A DNA stretch of 64,000 bases, taken from Lysobacter sp. S4-A87. GTDB taxonomy: Bacteria > Pseudomonadota > Gammaproteobacteria > Xanthomonadales > Xanthomonadaceae. The position numbers were made by a program, and so were the translations under genes. The DNA is taken from assembly GCF_022637455.1 (NCBI RefSeq), contig NZ_CP093341.1:806001-870000 (forward strand), written 5' to 3'. Below, in pieces: positions 8,610 to 17,960 of the stretch (position 1 is the first letter of the stretch; each line of letters opens with the position of its first letter). The notes beneath the pieces were generated by a model. That model was not told the origin of the DNA, searched no databases, and worked only from the letters and a program-made list of their open reading frames with translations.

Positions 8610-8811
8610 TGTGAATAGCCTCGAGAGGGAAATGGGCTGCGTCCACCCGGACCAGCCCACAGGTCATGCGACCTTGCGAAAAAGTTTGCGCTCCCGATCT
8701 GGCGTCACCAGTGCAATGGACGCTACAAACTGTTGCATCCGTCAAAGCATGCGCGCCCTGGACGGTCAGAAGATGTTCAGGCGCCTCGACAGGACGCGTT
8801 GGCAGACAGGG

Positions 8812-9753
8812 TCAGCCAGCCGCCAGCCGCGCATTGCGCCGGATGGTCTGCGGAGGCTGGCCGAACGCACGCAGGAACGCCCGGCGCATCCGCTCGGGAT
8901 CGGCGAACCCGGTTTGCGTGGCCACTTCGTCAATGCTGTGCCGGCTCTGCTCGATCAGCATCCGCGCCGCTTCCACGCGCAGATGTTCGACCGCCTTCGC
9001 CGGCGACTGCCCGGTCTCGGCGCGGAAAGCCCGGCTGAACTGCCGCGGGCTCAGGTGCGCAGCGTCGGCCAACTCCTCCACCGTCAGGGTTGAACGAAGG
9101 TTGCTGCGCGCGTAGTTCATCGCGCTCTGGATGCGGTCGGTCTTCGCGTCCAGGTCCAGCAACGCCGAATGCTGCGACTGTCCGCCCGCGCGGCGGTGAT
9201 AGACCACCAGTTTCTGCGCCACCGAGCGCGCAAGCTCCGCGCCGAAGTCCTTCTCGATCATGCCCAGTGCGAGGTCGACCCCTGCGCTCATGCCGGCGGA
9301 GGTCCAGACCGGGCCGTCGATGATGAAGATGCGGTCGTCCTCGACATGCGCATCGGGGAACTGCGCCTGCAGCTTGCGCGCGTGGATCCAGTGCGTGGTG
9401 ACGCGGCGTCCGTCGATCAGCCCCGCCTCGCCGAGGATGAACGCGCCCGTGCAAACCGACGCGATACGCCGGGTGGACTGCGCGACCCGGCGAACCTGCT
9501 GGATCAGCCCTGGCGCGGAGGGTGCCGGATGCAACAGGCCGGTGACGATAAGAGTGTCGAGCTTCTGTCGCGACAGTGCGCGCGTCTCCATCGGCATGCC
9601 CAGGGAACTTGCGACCTGACCGCCGTGCTCGGACAGAACCTTGACCCGGTACAGCGGCTCTTCGGCACAGGTGTTTGCGAGCTCGAATGCCGAGGCGGCC
9701 GCGAGCCCCATGATCTGGAAGCGCGGCAGGACAGCGAAACCGATGGTGAGCAT
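8812..9753 (-). CDS. GlxA-type AraC regulator (DJ-1/PfpI-like + AraC HTH)
   Basis: 313 residues. Residues ~1-190 are a DJ-1/PfpI-like sensor with the cysteine-containing elbow ASVCTGAFILGEAGL and THWIHARKLQ. Residues ~210-313 are a tandem AraC HTH (LTVEELADAAHLSPRQFSRAF; IDEVATQTGFADPERMRRAF). This arrangement matches the GlxA/FtrA group. The ATG at 9753 is chosen because GGAGG lies six bases upstream; the ATG 60 bases earlier has none. Divergent from an SDR-MFS-HlyD set, its likely target. Confidence 0.9.
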   Translation of the reverse strand: MLTIGFAVLPRFQIMGLAAASAFELANTCAEEPLYRVKVLSEHGGQVASSLGMPMETRALSRQKLDTLIVTGLLHPAPSAPGLIQQVRRVAQSTRRIASVCTGAFILGEAGLIDGRRVTTHWIHARKLQAQFPDAHVEDDRIFIIDGPVWTSAGMSAGVDLALGMIEKDFGAELARSVAQKLVVYHRRAGGQSQHSALLDLDAKTDRIQSAMNYARSNLRSTLTVEELADAAHLSPRQFSRAFRAETGQSPAKAVEHLRVEAARMLIEQSRHSIDEVATQTGFADPERMRRAFLRAFGQPPQTIRRNARLAAG

Positions 9754-9799
9754 GGTGGTCCTCCGGGTATTGCCGGAAAATCGTGATGACCTGAAACGA

Positions 9800-9828
9800 G
9801 GTATATACGACATTCAAGCCACGATCAA
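9800..9828 (-). promoter_or_regulatory. Probable promoter of the GlxA-type regulator
   Basis: On the minus strand TTGATC (9828-9823), a 17-base spacer and TATACC (9805-9800). The -10 region overlaps the palindrome GTATATAC, 47 bases upstream of the regulator start and inside the 128-base divergent intergenic region. Confidence 0.5.
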
Positions 9829-9881
9829 GACGACCTACATTTGCCCTGCCCCCGGCATTCGTCGGTCATCTGAGATCCGTC

Positions 9882-10679
9882 ATGAACACCCGCATTCATC
9901 AAGGCACCGCCCTGGTCACCGGAGCGTCTTCCGGCATCGGCGCGGTCTACGCCGACCGGCTCGCCAACGCCGGCTACGACCTGATCCTGGTCGCCCGTCG
10001 CGCCGACAAGCTGCGCTCGCTGGCCACCGACCTGACCAACCGGACCGGGCGGTCGGTCGAGACGCTGCCTGCCGACCTGACCCGTCCGGAAGACCTCGCC
10101 CGGGTGGAAGAGGTCCTGCGTCGCGATGCCAGCATCACCCTGCTCGTCAACAACGCCGGCGTCGGTGCGACGGCGCCGCTGCTGCAGTCGAGCGTGGAGG
10201 ACATGGACCGGATGATCACGCTCAACGTCAGCGTGCTGACCCGCCTGGCTTACGCCGTCGCACCGGCTTTCGTCGCCCGCGGCCAGGGCACGATCGTCAA
10301 TATCGCCTCGGTCGTCGCAATTGCGCCGGAACTGCTTAATGGCGTGTACGGCGGCAGCAAGGCATTCGTGCTCGCCTTCTCGCAGTCGCTCCAGCACGAA
10401 CTGGGCGACAAGGGCGTGCGCGTGCAGGCGGTGCTGCCCGGCGCGACGGCGACGGACTTCTGGGACATTGCCGGCACGCCGATCTCGCACCTGCCGCAGG
10501 AGATCGTGATGTCGGCGCAGGACCTGGTTGACGCTGCGCTCTCCGGCCTCGCCCAGGGCGAGCTGGTGACAATTCCCGCCCTGCCCGATGTGGCGGAGTG
10601 GGAGGCGTTCGAGCGCGCGCGCAAGGCGATGGCACACGGCCTGTCACGCACGACTCCGGCATCGCGCTACATCGGCTAG
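9882..10679 (+). CDS. Short-chain dehydrogenase/reductase
   Basis: 265-residue classical SDR. The Rossmann cofactor motif is TGASSGIG near residue 15, then NNAG, and a catalytic region with IVNIASVV and YGGSKAF (Tyr-x-x-x-Lys present as YGGSK). The arginine after beta-2 (LVARRADKL) favours NADP(H). Substrate unknown. First gene of a probable operon with the MFS transporter (22 bases downstream), divergent from the GlxA-type regulator. Confidence 0.9.
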   Translation: MNTRIHQGTALVTGASSGIGAVYADRLANAGYDLILVARRADKLRSLATDLTNRTGRSVETLPADLTRPEDLARVEEVLRRDASITLLVNNAGVGATAPLLQSSVEDMDRMITLNVSVLTRLAYAVAPAFVARGQGTIVNIASVVAIAPELLNGVYGGSKAFVLAFSQSLQHELGDKGVRVQAVLPGATATDFWDIAGTPISHLPQEIVMSAQDLVDAALSGLAQGELVTIPALPDVAEWEAFERARKAMAHGLSRTTPASRYIG

Positions 10680-10701
10680 CCGCAACGCGGTCCGCACGCC
10701 C

Positions 10702-12276
10702 ATGTCCAGCATCCCGGCCACTGCAGCCACGACCGGCACTCCCCGCCCCGGGGCAGTCGTGGCCACCGCCCTCGCCGGCGCGTTCATTGCGAACATGACC
10801 ACGCAGTTCGCCGGTACGAACCTCGCCGATATCCAGGGCGGCGTGGCGGCTTCTGCGGACGAAGCTTCCTGGGTTGGGACCGCGTACACGGTCGCCAACC
10901 TGGTCGGCATCGTGGCCGCGCCGACGTTGCTGAGGACGTTCGGTCTGCGCCGTTACTTTGTCGCCAGCGCGGTGGTGTTCGCCGCTTGTGCCTGGTGGTG
11001 CGCGCTGGCGCCAGGGCTGGCGGCGCTGGTCGCGGCACGCATCGTCCAGGGATGCGCCGGTGGCGCCTTCGGACCGATTGCCTTTACCGCTGTGTTCGCG
11101 ATGCTCAAGGGGCCGCGCGTGGCCCTGGGAATCGCGCTGCTGGCGTTCGTCCTGCTGGTGTCGGTCAACGTCGGCCCAGCGCTCGCCGGGCCGATTGAAG
11201 CGGCGTGGGGTTGGCGCGGCTTGTTCGTCGTCCAGCTCTGGGCCGCCGTATTGCTGGCGCTGGCCGGAATGCGCTGGATGCCGCCGCCGGCAGCCATCAA
11301 CCGTGAGGCACTGCGCATCGACTGGGGCGCCGCCGCGTTGCTTGCACTCGCCGTGGGTGGGCTGATGCTGGTGGTGAGCCAGGGGACCAGGCGATTCTGG
11401 CTCGACAACCCGATGGTTGCGTGGACGCTGAGCCTGAGCGTCGGTGCGTGGCTGGGCTTCGTGGTCGCGCACTGGCTGTCTTCCACGCCCCTTCTAAACA
11501 TGGCGAAACTTCGCGAACGACGCTTCGGTCTCGCGATCGCGCTCAATTTCATTTTCCGCTCCAGCTTCGCTGCCACGGTCTACCTGCTTCCGCTGCTGCT
11601 CGCATCGACACAGGCCTATCGTCCGCTGCAGGTCTCGCATCTGCTGTGGTGGAGTGTGCTGCCGCAGATCGCCACGTTCCCGGTCGTGTGGCAGCTGCTG
11701 CATCGTCATGACAGCCGGACGATCATGATTGCCGGCCTCCTGCTCTGCGGACTCGCGCTGTGGCTGGCGTCGAGGGCGACCACCCAGGTGGCCGGCGAGC
11801 AGTTGCAGCTCAGCCTCGTGCTTCTGGGCATCGGACAGATGCTGTTCCTGGTGCCGACGCTGCTGGTGGGAGCATTGGGTCTTTCCATGGCCGACGGCCC
11901 CACTGCCACGATCGCCTTCAACCTCACCACCGTGGGCGGCACTACCGTTGGCGTCGGCCTCGTATCGCATTTCGTGACCGAGCGCGAAAAGTTCCACTCC
12001 AGCGTGCTGGTCGATCGCGTGTCCTGGCTCGATGGCCAGGTCAGCGATCGCCTGTCGACGCTGGGAACCGCCTGGTCCGCGCGCCTGGGCGACGAAGTCG
12101 CTTCACGCGGTGCACTGGCGCAGCTGGGCGCGGGCGTGCGTCGCGAGGCATGGCTGCTGGCATTCAACGATGGGTTTGCGCTGATTGCCATCGCGCTGGT
12201 CCTCGCGACGTTGGGCGTCGCGCTGGTTGGCCGTTCCCCTCCCCTGTCCAACGCTCCACAGGCAGATTCCCCATGA
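10702..12276 (+). CDS. MFS drug exporter, EmrB/DHA2 type
   Basis: 524 residues, about 14 predicted membrane helices, typical of the 14-helix DHA2 family. The N-terminal half contains SWVGTAYTVANLVGI and RIVQGCAGGAFGP (motif C/A-like elements). It pairs with the HlyD-type protein downstream, overlapping by ATGA (the stop at 12274-12276 and the next ATG at 12273), so an EmrAB-like export pump is likely. The start is taken at ATG 10702, in the gap after the SDR; the frame stays open upstream inside the SDR gene. Confidence 0.9.
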   Translation: MSSIPATAATTGTPRPGAVVATALAGAFIANMTTQFAGTNLADIQGGVAASADEASWVGTAYTVANLVGIVAAPTLLRTFGLRRYFVASAVVFAACAWWCALAPGLAALVAARIVQGCAGGAFGPIAFTAVFAMLKGPRVALGIALLAFVLLVSVNVGPALAGPIEAAWGWRGLFVVQLWAAVLLALAGMRWMPPPAAINREALRIDWGAAALLALAVGGLMLVVSQGTRRFWLDNPMVAWTLSLSVGAWLGFVVAHWLSSTPLLNMAKLRERRFGLAIALNFIFRSSFAATVYLLPLLLASTQAYRPLQVSHLLWWSVLPQIATFPVVWQLLHRHDSRTIMIAGLLLCGLALWLASRATTQVAGEQLQLSLVLLGIGQMLFLVPTLLVGALGLSMADGPTATIAFNLTTVGGTTVGVGLVSHFVTEREKFHSSVLVDRVSWLDGQVSDRLSTLGTAWSARLGDEVASRGALAQLGAGVRREAWLLAFNDGFALIAIALVLATLGVALVGRSPPLSNAPQADSP

Positions 12277-13301
12277 AACTTCGAACTTCCACGCTTGTCG
12301 GCCTGCTGTCCGCCGTAGTCGCCACCGCTGCGGTCGGCGCCAGCGTCGCGCCCGGTGGCATTGTCCAGGGCTGGGACCGGCATTACACCGACAACGCCTA
12401 CGTCCGCGGCGACGTGACCCAGATCAGCCCGAAGGTTTCGGGCCACGTCACCGAGGTCGTCGTGCGCGACAACCAGCCGGTCCGCGCCGGCGACGTGCTG
12501 TTTCGCATCGACGACCGCGATTTCCGCGCGCGACTGGCGCAGGCCGAGGCCGCGCTTTCCGCGCGCAAGGCCAGCGAGGGAAACCTGGATGCCCAGCTGA
12601 ACCTGCAACGCGCCGCCATCGGCCAGGCCGAAGCCGCCTTGCGCGAGGCATCAGCCGAACAGGGGCGTGCACAACGCGACGCGACCCGCGCAGGACAGTT
12701 GGCCGGCGAGCAGTTGATTGCCGCCTCCCAGTTCGACCAGCTTTCCTCGTCGGCGAACGTCGCCTCGGCGCGGGTCGATGAGATGCGAGCCGCCCTGATG
12801 GCCGCGCACCAGCGCGCCGCCGTGCTGGAGAGCCAGCGTCCGCAACTGCTCGCGGATATCGATGCAGCGCGGGCTGCGGTCGCCCTGGCCGCGCTCGATG
12901 TCGACAGCACGGTCGTGCGGGCTCCGCTCGACGGTCGCGTGAGTGAGCGCGCCGCGCGAACCGGCCAGTACGTCAAGGCGGGCACGCCGCTGATCGGGCT
13001 GGTGCCTCCGGAACTGTGGGTGGTGGCGAACTTCAAGGAAACGCAACTGGAAGGAATGCGCGCGGGCGCCAGCGTCGACATCGCCATCGATGCCGTTCCT
13101 GGCGTGAAGTTCCACGGTCGACTGGAGAGCCTGTCTCCTGCCAGCGGCGCCCAGTTCGCACTGCTGCCGCCCGACAACGCGACCGGCAACTTCACCCGCA
13201 TCGTCCAGCGCGTGCCGGTGAGGATTGCGCTGGTGGACGAACCGGCGCGGCTTGCCGAACTGCGACCCGGAATGTCGGCGACGGCGAGGGTGCAGGAATG
13301 A
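12273..13301 (+). CDS. HlyD/EmrA-type membrane fusion protein
   Basis: 342 residues: an N-terminal membrane anchor (LRTSTLVGLLSAVVATAAVGASV), a biotinyl-lipoyl-like half (DNAYVRGDVTQISPKVSGHV), a long alanine-rich coiled coil (~90-210), the second lipoyl half (STVVRAPLDGRVSERAARTGQYV) and a beta-barrel (ELWVVANFKETQLEGMRAG). Periplasmic adaptor for the upstream MFS protein (ATGA overlap). No outer-membrane factor follows directly; one occurs at 16368 in another operon. Confidence 0.9.
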   Translation: MKLRTSTLVGLLSAVVATAAVGASVAPGGIVQGWDRHYTDNAYVRGDVTQISPKVSGHVTEVVVRDNQPVRAGDVLFRIDDRDFRARLAQAEAALSARKASEGNLDAQLNLQRAAIGQAEAALREASAEQGRAQRDATRAGQLAGEQLIAASQFDQLSSSANVASARVDEMRAALMAAHQRAAVLESQRPQLLADIDAARAAVALAALDVDSTVVRAPLDGRVSERAARTGQYVKAGTPLIGLVPPELWVVANFKETQLEGMRAGASVDIAIDAVPGVKFHGRLESLSPASGAQFALLPPDNATGNFTRIVQRVPVRIALVDEPARLAELRPGMSATARVQE

Positions 13302-13363
13302 GCGATCAAACGGTTTCGACGAACCTGGCCTTGCCGCAACGCAGCAATCAGACACCCCGATAA
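13298..13363 (+). CDS. Possible 21-residue ORF overlapping the HlyD stop
   Basis: An ATG overlapping the HlyD stop (ATGA) opens a 21-codon frame (MSDQTVSTNLALPQRSNQTP, one more residue, TAA). ATGA coupling is used repeatedly in this window. The product has no recognisable domain and could be chance or the remnant of a lost third operon gene, which in similar clusters is an outer-membrane factor. Confidence 0.2.
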   Translation: MSDQTVSTNLALPQRSNQTPR

Positions 13364-13571
13364 CCCATCACCTCTGCATGCGCATCGCCGGGCCGCCTCG
13401 CTCCACCGTGCTGAGCTCCCTGCCCCGCCCCCCGCCACGCCACCATGACCGGCATGACCGGGCTGATCGGCGTTGGCCGTCGCCTGAGAGAGGCCGGCCG
13501 GGCCGTGTCGCTTCCGCCACGGGCGGCGGCGTATATTCCGGCGACGGTCACAGCGACAGGGGGCCAGCGCC

Positions 13572-14531
13572 ATGTGCTATTCCGCCCAGATCTGGGCCGA
13601 CTACCGGAAGTTCGCCAAGGTCTTCGGCGCCACGATCAGCATCCAGGACTTCGTGCGCCTGTACTGGGAGCGCGGCAGGGACGGCAAGGCCAGGATTCCC
13701 AAGGCGATGGACGCGGCCTTCGCCGAACCGCTCACCGACCTGCAGCACGAGATCAAGGCGCTGATCGTCGAGTTCAACCGGGCCCAGACCGGCCGCTACG
13801 AGCAGGAGCTGTTCAAGCAGCGCAAGCGCCTGTTCGATGCCGAGCGCATCCTGCTCGAGAAAACCACGAAGAAGGCGCTCGAGGAAAAGCGCATCGCCAC
13901 CGACAAGATCGAGTGGGCGCGCGGCAAGCTCGCCGACCTGCATCGCGGTGCGCTGGTCGCCGAGGATTCGCGGATCTTCCCTGGCCACTTTGCGCCCGTG
14001 ATGGTCTGGGAAAACGGCGGGCGCGTGATCAAGCCGATGCGCTACCAGTGCCGACCCCAAGGCAAGCCGGCCAACTTCGACCAGCGCTTTCCCGGCACCT
14101 ACAACGCCCGTCGCGACAACCTGCAAGGGTTCTGGAAAGAACAGTTCGGATACACCCACGGAATCGTCCTGGTCAACGCGTTCTACGAGAACGTCAGCCG
14201 TCACGCCGTGGAGCACCGCGACCTGCGACCTGACGAGAAGGAAGAGAACGTCGTACTGGAATTCCGACCCGAGCCGGAGCAGGACATGCTGGTCGCCTGC
14301 CTGTGGTCGAAATGGAAGGGCTCGCACAGCGCCGAGCTGCTGTCCTTTGCCGCCATCACCGACGATCCGCCGGCCGAGATCGCCGCCGTCGGCCACGATC
14401 GCTGCATCATTCCGATCAAGCGGAACAACATCGACGCCTGGCTCAACCCGGACCCGAACAACCTGGCGGCGATGTACGCCATCCTCGATGACCGCGAGCG
14501 CCCGTATTACGAGCACAGGTTGGCGGCCTGA
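13572..14531 (+). CDS. SRAP-domain protein (YedK/HMCES family), long form
   Basis: 319 residues. Starts MCYS, so removal of Met exposes Cys2, which in SRAP proteins forms the thiazolidine crosslink to abasic sites in single-stranded DNA. Other family features: GTYNARRDNLQGFWK, the acidic residue in NAFYENV, and the active-site histidine in GHDRCIIP. Between Cys2 and the core (~45-130) there is a charged helical insert (EKTTKKALEEKRIATDKIEW) absent from the ~220-residue YedK type. It would protect abasic sites during replication. Monocistronic; GGGG lies upstream of the ATG. Confidence 0.87.
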   Translation: MCYSAQIWADYRKFAKVFGATISIQDFVRLYWERGRDGKARIPKAMDAAFAEPLTDLQHEIKALIVEFNRAQTGRYEQELFKQRKRLFDAERILLEKTTKKALEEKRIATDKIEWARGKLADLHRGALVAEDSRIFPGHFAPVMVWENGGRVIKPMRYQCRPQGKPANFDQRFPGTYNARRDNLQGFWKEQFGYTHGIVLVNAFYENVSRHAVEHRDLRPDEKEENVVLEFRPEPEQDMLVACLWSKWKGSHSAELLSFAAITDDPPAEIAAVGHDRCIIPIKRNNIDAWLNPDPNNLAAMYAILDDRERPYYEHRLAA

Positions 14532-14633
14532 TGTGCCGGCCGGGCACATGACACCACGTTAACAATCACATTGGCATCGTTGCGCGGATAAGGGCTCCCG
14601 CCCCGTCACCCACCGACCACCACGGGGAACTCG

Positions 14634-15092
14634 ATGACGACTGCGGACACCCTGATGCCGCTGCAGGCCGAGGCGCCCTCGAACAAGCAGCGGTTGTTCG
14701 TTCGTTACTACAGCGCGATCCTGATCGACCTGGTGGTGCTGAACCTTTTCAACGAGTTCTCAGAGAAGGTCCACATCGAGTCCTTCACCGTGTCGCTGAT
14801 GTGCGCGCTGGTGCTGCAGATCCTGCTCAAGCTGACGATTGCCCTGGAACATTACGTCGCCGCATACTTCAAGGCTCGCCCCGGCGGCTTCATGACGTTC
14901 ATGCGCTGGTTCTCGGCGTGGCTGATCCTGTTCGGTTCCAAGTTCGTGATCCTCGAGGCGATCTCGTACGCGTTCGGAACCGATGTCCGCTTCGACGGGC
15001 GTTGGCATGGTCTGCTGGTGCTGATCACCGTGATCGTCGTGATGCTGGTGGCCGAAGAGGTGGTCGTCAGGATCTATCGGCGACTCAACTGA
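14634..15092 (+). CDS. Small four-helix membrane protein, unknown function
   Basis: 152 residues with four predicted membrane helices (YYSAILIDLVVLNLF; FTVSLMCALVLQILLKLTI; FSAWLILFGSKFVILEAI; LLVLITVIVVMLVAEEVVV) and charged ends. I do not recognise a family. First gene of a run of five on the plus strand ending in an efflux system, 119 bases before the AI-2E-type gene, so possibly co-transcribed. Confidence 0.7.
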   Translation: MTTADTLMPLQAEAPSNKQRLFVRYYSAILIDLVVLNLFNEFSEKVHIESFTVSLMCALVLQILLKLTIALEHYVAAYFKARPGGFMTFMRWFSAWLILFGSKFVILEAISYAFGTDVRFDGRWHGLLVLITVIVVMLVAEEVVVRIYRRLN

Positions 15093-15211
15093 GACGCGCC
15101 CGCGCCGCGACGGCGCAACGGATCAACCGGGGATGGATGGAACCGTCCCTCACACAACCACAGGCGTCCGACCCGCGAGCGGGTCCGGTCGACGTCAAGG
15201 AGGATTTCCAC

Positions 15212-16348
15212 GTGAACCTGGACCAAGAAACGCTGCGCAAGATCGTCACGACCGACCTGACCGAGACGCTGATCAAGGTCGGACTGATCGCATTCCTGGC
15301 GTATGTCTGCGTGCGCGTGTTCGCGCCGTTCTCGAACCTGGTGATCCTGGGTGTGATCCTGGCCATCTCCATCTATCCGCTCTACCAGGGCCTGGTACGA
15401 CGGATGGGCGGCAAGCGCGGCCTGTCGGCCACCGTGCTGGTGCTGGCGCTGCTGCTCCTGCTCGGCGTGCCGATGGTGATCCTTGGCAGCTCGTTCGCCA
15501 GCCAGATCAGCGAGGTCCACCAGCAGTTCGAGAAGGGCTCGTTCACCGTGCCCGCGCCGAGCCCGAAGGTGGCCGAGTGGCCGCTGGTCGGCGAACGCCT
15601 GCACACGGCCTGGAGCGAAGCGGCCAACAACCTGCCGGCCTACCTCGAGAAGAATGCCGAGATCATCCGCGGCTACACGCGCAAGGCGCTGGCGATGGCG
15701 GCCAATGCCGCCGGTGCGGTCCTGATGTTCCTGGCAGCGATAGTGGTCGCCGGAATCCTGATGGTCTACGCCGAGGCCGGCAGTCGCACCGTCGAACGCA
15801 TCCTGATACGGCTGACCAGTCCGACCGAGGGTCCGAGCCTGCTGAAGCTTTCGGTCGCCACGGTCCGTTCGGTGGCCACTGGCGTGGTCGGTGTCGCCTT
15901 CATCCAGGCATTGCTGCTGGGCATGGGCTTCCTGCTCGCGGGCATACCGGCGGCCGGCGTGTTCGCGGCGATCACGATGCTGCTGGGCATCCTGCAACTG
16001 CCGGCCCTCATTATTTCGCTACCGGCGATCGGCTACCTGTGGTGGGCCGAAGACGGTTCGTCGACGGGGATGAAGGTCGTCTTCACCATCTACTTCCTGA
16101 TCGCCGGCATGGCCGACAACGTGCTCAAGCCGCTGCTGCTCGGGCGCGGCGTGGATGCCCCGATGCTGGTGATCCTGATCGGCGCCATCGGTGGCATGGT
16201 CACGGGCGGAATCCTCGGCCTGTTCGTAGGTGCCGTCTTGCTCGCGGTGGCATACAAGCTGTTCATGGAATGGGTCGATTCGCGCTCGCTGGACACCGTC
16301 GTGCCGGCAGCGCCCGCCGAACCCATCGATACGGATACCGCTCATTAG
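15212..16348 (+). CDS. AI-2E family transporter-like permease
   Basis: 378 residues in the AI-2E/PerM-like family (PF01594), with about eight membrane helices, a large soluble loop after the third (EVHQQFEKGSFTV to the RGYTRKAL region) and the conserved end GILGLFVGAVLLAVAYKLF. GTG at 15212 is chosen because AAGGAGG at 15197-15203 lies at ideal spacing; an in-frame ATG at 15137 would add 25 residues with no ribosome site of that quality. Substrate unknown: members export small molecules or Na+/H+. Nineteen bases precede the outer-membrane factor gene. Confidence 0.83.
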   Translation: MNLDQETLRKIVTTDLTETLIKVGLIAFLAYVCVRVFAPFSNLVILGVILAISIYPLYQGLVRRMGGKRGLSATVLVLALLLLLGVPMVILGSSFASQISEVHQQFEKGSFTVPAPSPKVAEWPLVGERLHTAWSEAANNLPAYLEKNAEIIRGYTRKALAMAANAAGAVLMFLAAIVVAGILMVYAEAGSRTVERILIRLTSPTEGPSLLKLSVATVRSVATGVVGVAFIQALLLGMGFLLAGIPAAGVFAAITMLLGILQLPALIISLPAIGYLWWAEDGSSTGMKVVFTIYFLIAGMADNVLKPLLLGRGVDAPMLVILIGAIGGMVTGGILGLFVGAVLLAVAYKLFMEWVDSRSLDTVVPAAPAEPIDTDTAH

Positions 16349-16367
16349 TCGCAGGAGCGCACGGCCA

Positions 16368-17960
16368 ATGATGCGGGCGATCATGCGGGCCACCACCGGC
16401 AAGCGCGCGGCACGGTGCCTGGGCAGCGCGGCAATTGTTGCCTCGGGGCTGCTGCTGGGCGCCTGTACCACGCTCGGGCCCGACTACGAAGAGCCCGACA
16501 TCGCCTGGCTCAACGACTGGCAGACCAACCTGTACGGGCAGGTCGTCAGCCCCGGACAGCAGCGCGAAGTCGACCTGCAGTTCTGGTGGCACGCCTTCAA
16601 CGATCCGGTGCTCAACTCGCTGGTCGACACCGCGCGCAAGGAGAATCCCTCGCTGCGCATCGCCGGGCTGAGGATCATGGAGAGCCGTGCGGTGCTCGGC
16701 ATCGCCAGCGCCAACCTCTACCCGCAGCTGCAACAGGTCAAGGGCTCGGCGACCTATATCGACAGCCGCAGCAGCGGTGGCTCGGGGCCGGACGTCCATG
16801 ACAACTACGGCGCCTACAGCGCCGGCTTCGACCTGGCCTGGGAACTGGATTTCTGGGGACGGTTCCGTCGCGGCATCGAATCGGCGGAAGCCGGCTTCTT
16901 TGCCTCGGTCACCAACCAGCAGGACGTGCAGGTGCTGCTGGCCGCGCAAGTGGCCGATCTCTACTACGCCTACCGCACGACCGTGCTCAGGATCGACATC
17001 GCCCGCAAGAACACCGCGATCCAGAAGCGCAGCTTTGAAATCACCGAGCAGTTGTTCAAAAGCGGACAGGAATCGGAACTCGACCTGCAGCAGGCCAAGG
17101 CCCAGTACCTGGGCACCCTGGCGACGATCCCGGACCTCGAAGGCCAGCTGGTGCGGGTTCGCAACGCGCTCGCCGCCGTGCTCGGCCGCAAGCCGGGCGA
17201 TGTCCCGGAACTCGATGAGCTGGTCCGCCCGCTGCCCATCGTCGACGGTGCCGTACTGCGCGAACTGCCGGTGAACCTGTTGCTGCGCCGTCGCGACCTG
17301 CGCACGGCGGCATGGCAGGTCGCGGCACAGTCGGCGCAGATCGGCATAGCCAAGGCCGACTATTTCCCGGCCATCACCCTGCTCGGCAGCGTCGGCTGGT
17401 CGACCACCTCGCTGGGCGGAAGCCCGCAGGTCCGAAGCATCGCGGCAGGGCCGGCCATCAGCTGGAACATCCTCGACTACGGCCGCATCGCCAGCAACGT
17501 GCGCCTGCAGGACGCACGCCTGCAGCAGACGATCGAACTGTTCCAGAGCGCCGCATTGCTGGCGGCGCGCGAGATCGACGACGCCGCCATCACCGTGGTC
17601 AAGACCGCCGAGCAGAAAGCCCCCCTGGGCGGCGCCGCACGCGCCGCCGAACGCTCGCTGGAACTTGCCAACTCCCAGTACCAGGAAGGCTATGCCGATT
17701 TCGAACGCGTGCTCGACGCGCAGCGCGTGATGTTCACCCAGACCGAGCGCGAGCTGCTCAACAACAGCGCGCACATCAGTGCGGTGATCACCCTGTACAA
17801 GGCCGCGGGCGGTGGCTGGACCGAGATGCCACCGGAGGAACTGCTGCCTGAAGCGACGCGCGAAACCATGAAGACCAGGACCAACTGGGGCGACCTGCTG
17901 GAGGCGCCCCTCCCTGCCCGCCCCGAGGGGCAGCCCAGCGATAGCGGGAATCCGAAATGA
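16368..17960 (+). CDS. Outer-membrane efflux lipoprotein (NodT/OprM family)
   Basis: 530 residues. Lipobox LLGAC after a hydrophobic signal, then TTLGPDYEEPD, typical of RND-type outer-membrane factors. Two OEP repeats follow, with AWELDFWGRFRRGIESAEA and QVADLYYAYRTTV in the first and LLRRRDLRTAAWQVAAQSAQIG leading the second. It forms the TolC-like trimeric exit duct. AGGAG lies upstream of the chosen ATG; a second ATG follows at once. Overlaps the downstream HlyD gene by ATGA. Confidence 0.92.
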   Translation: MMRAIMRATTGKRAARCLGSAAIVASGLLLGACTTLGPDYEEPDIAWLNDWQTNLYGQVVSPGQQREVDLQFWWHAFNDPVLNSLVDTARKENPSLRIAGLRIMESRAVLGIASANLYPQLQQVKGSATYIDSRSSGGSGPDVHDNYGAYSAGFDLAWELDFWGRFRRGIESAEAGFFASVTNQQDVQVLLAAQVADLYYAYRTTVLRIDIARKNTAIQKRSFEITEQLFKSGQESELDLQQAKAQYLGTLATIPDLEGQLVRVRNALAAVLGRKPGDVPELDELVRPLPIVDGAVLRELPVNLLLRRRDLRTAAWQVAAQSAQIGIAKADYFPAITLLGSVGWSTTSLGGSPQVRSIAAGPAISWNILDYGRIASNVRLQDARLQQTIELFQSAALLAAREIDDAAITVVKTAEQKAPLGGAARAAERSLELANSQYQEGYADFERVLDAQRVMFTQTERELLNNSAHISAVITLYKAAGGGWTEMPPEELLPEATRETMKTRTNWGDLLEAPLPARPEGQPSDSGNPK

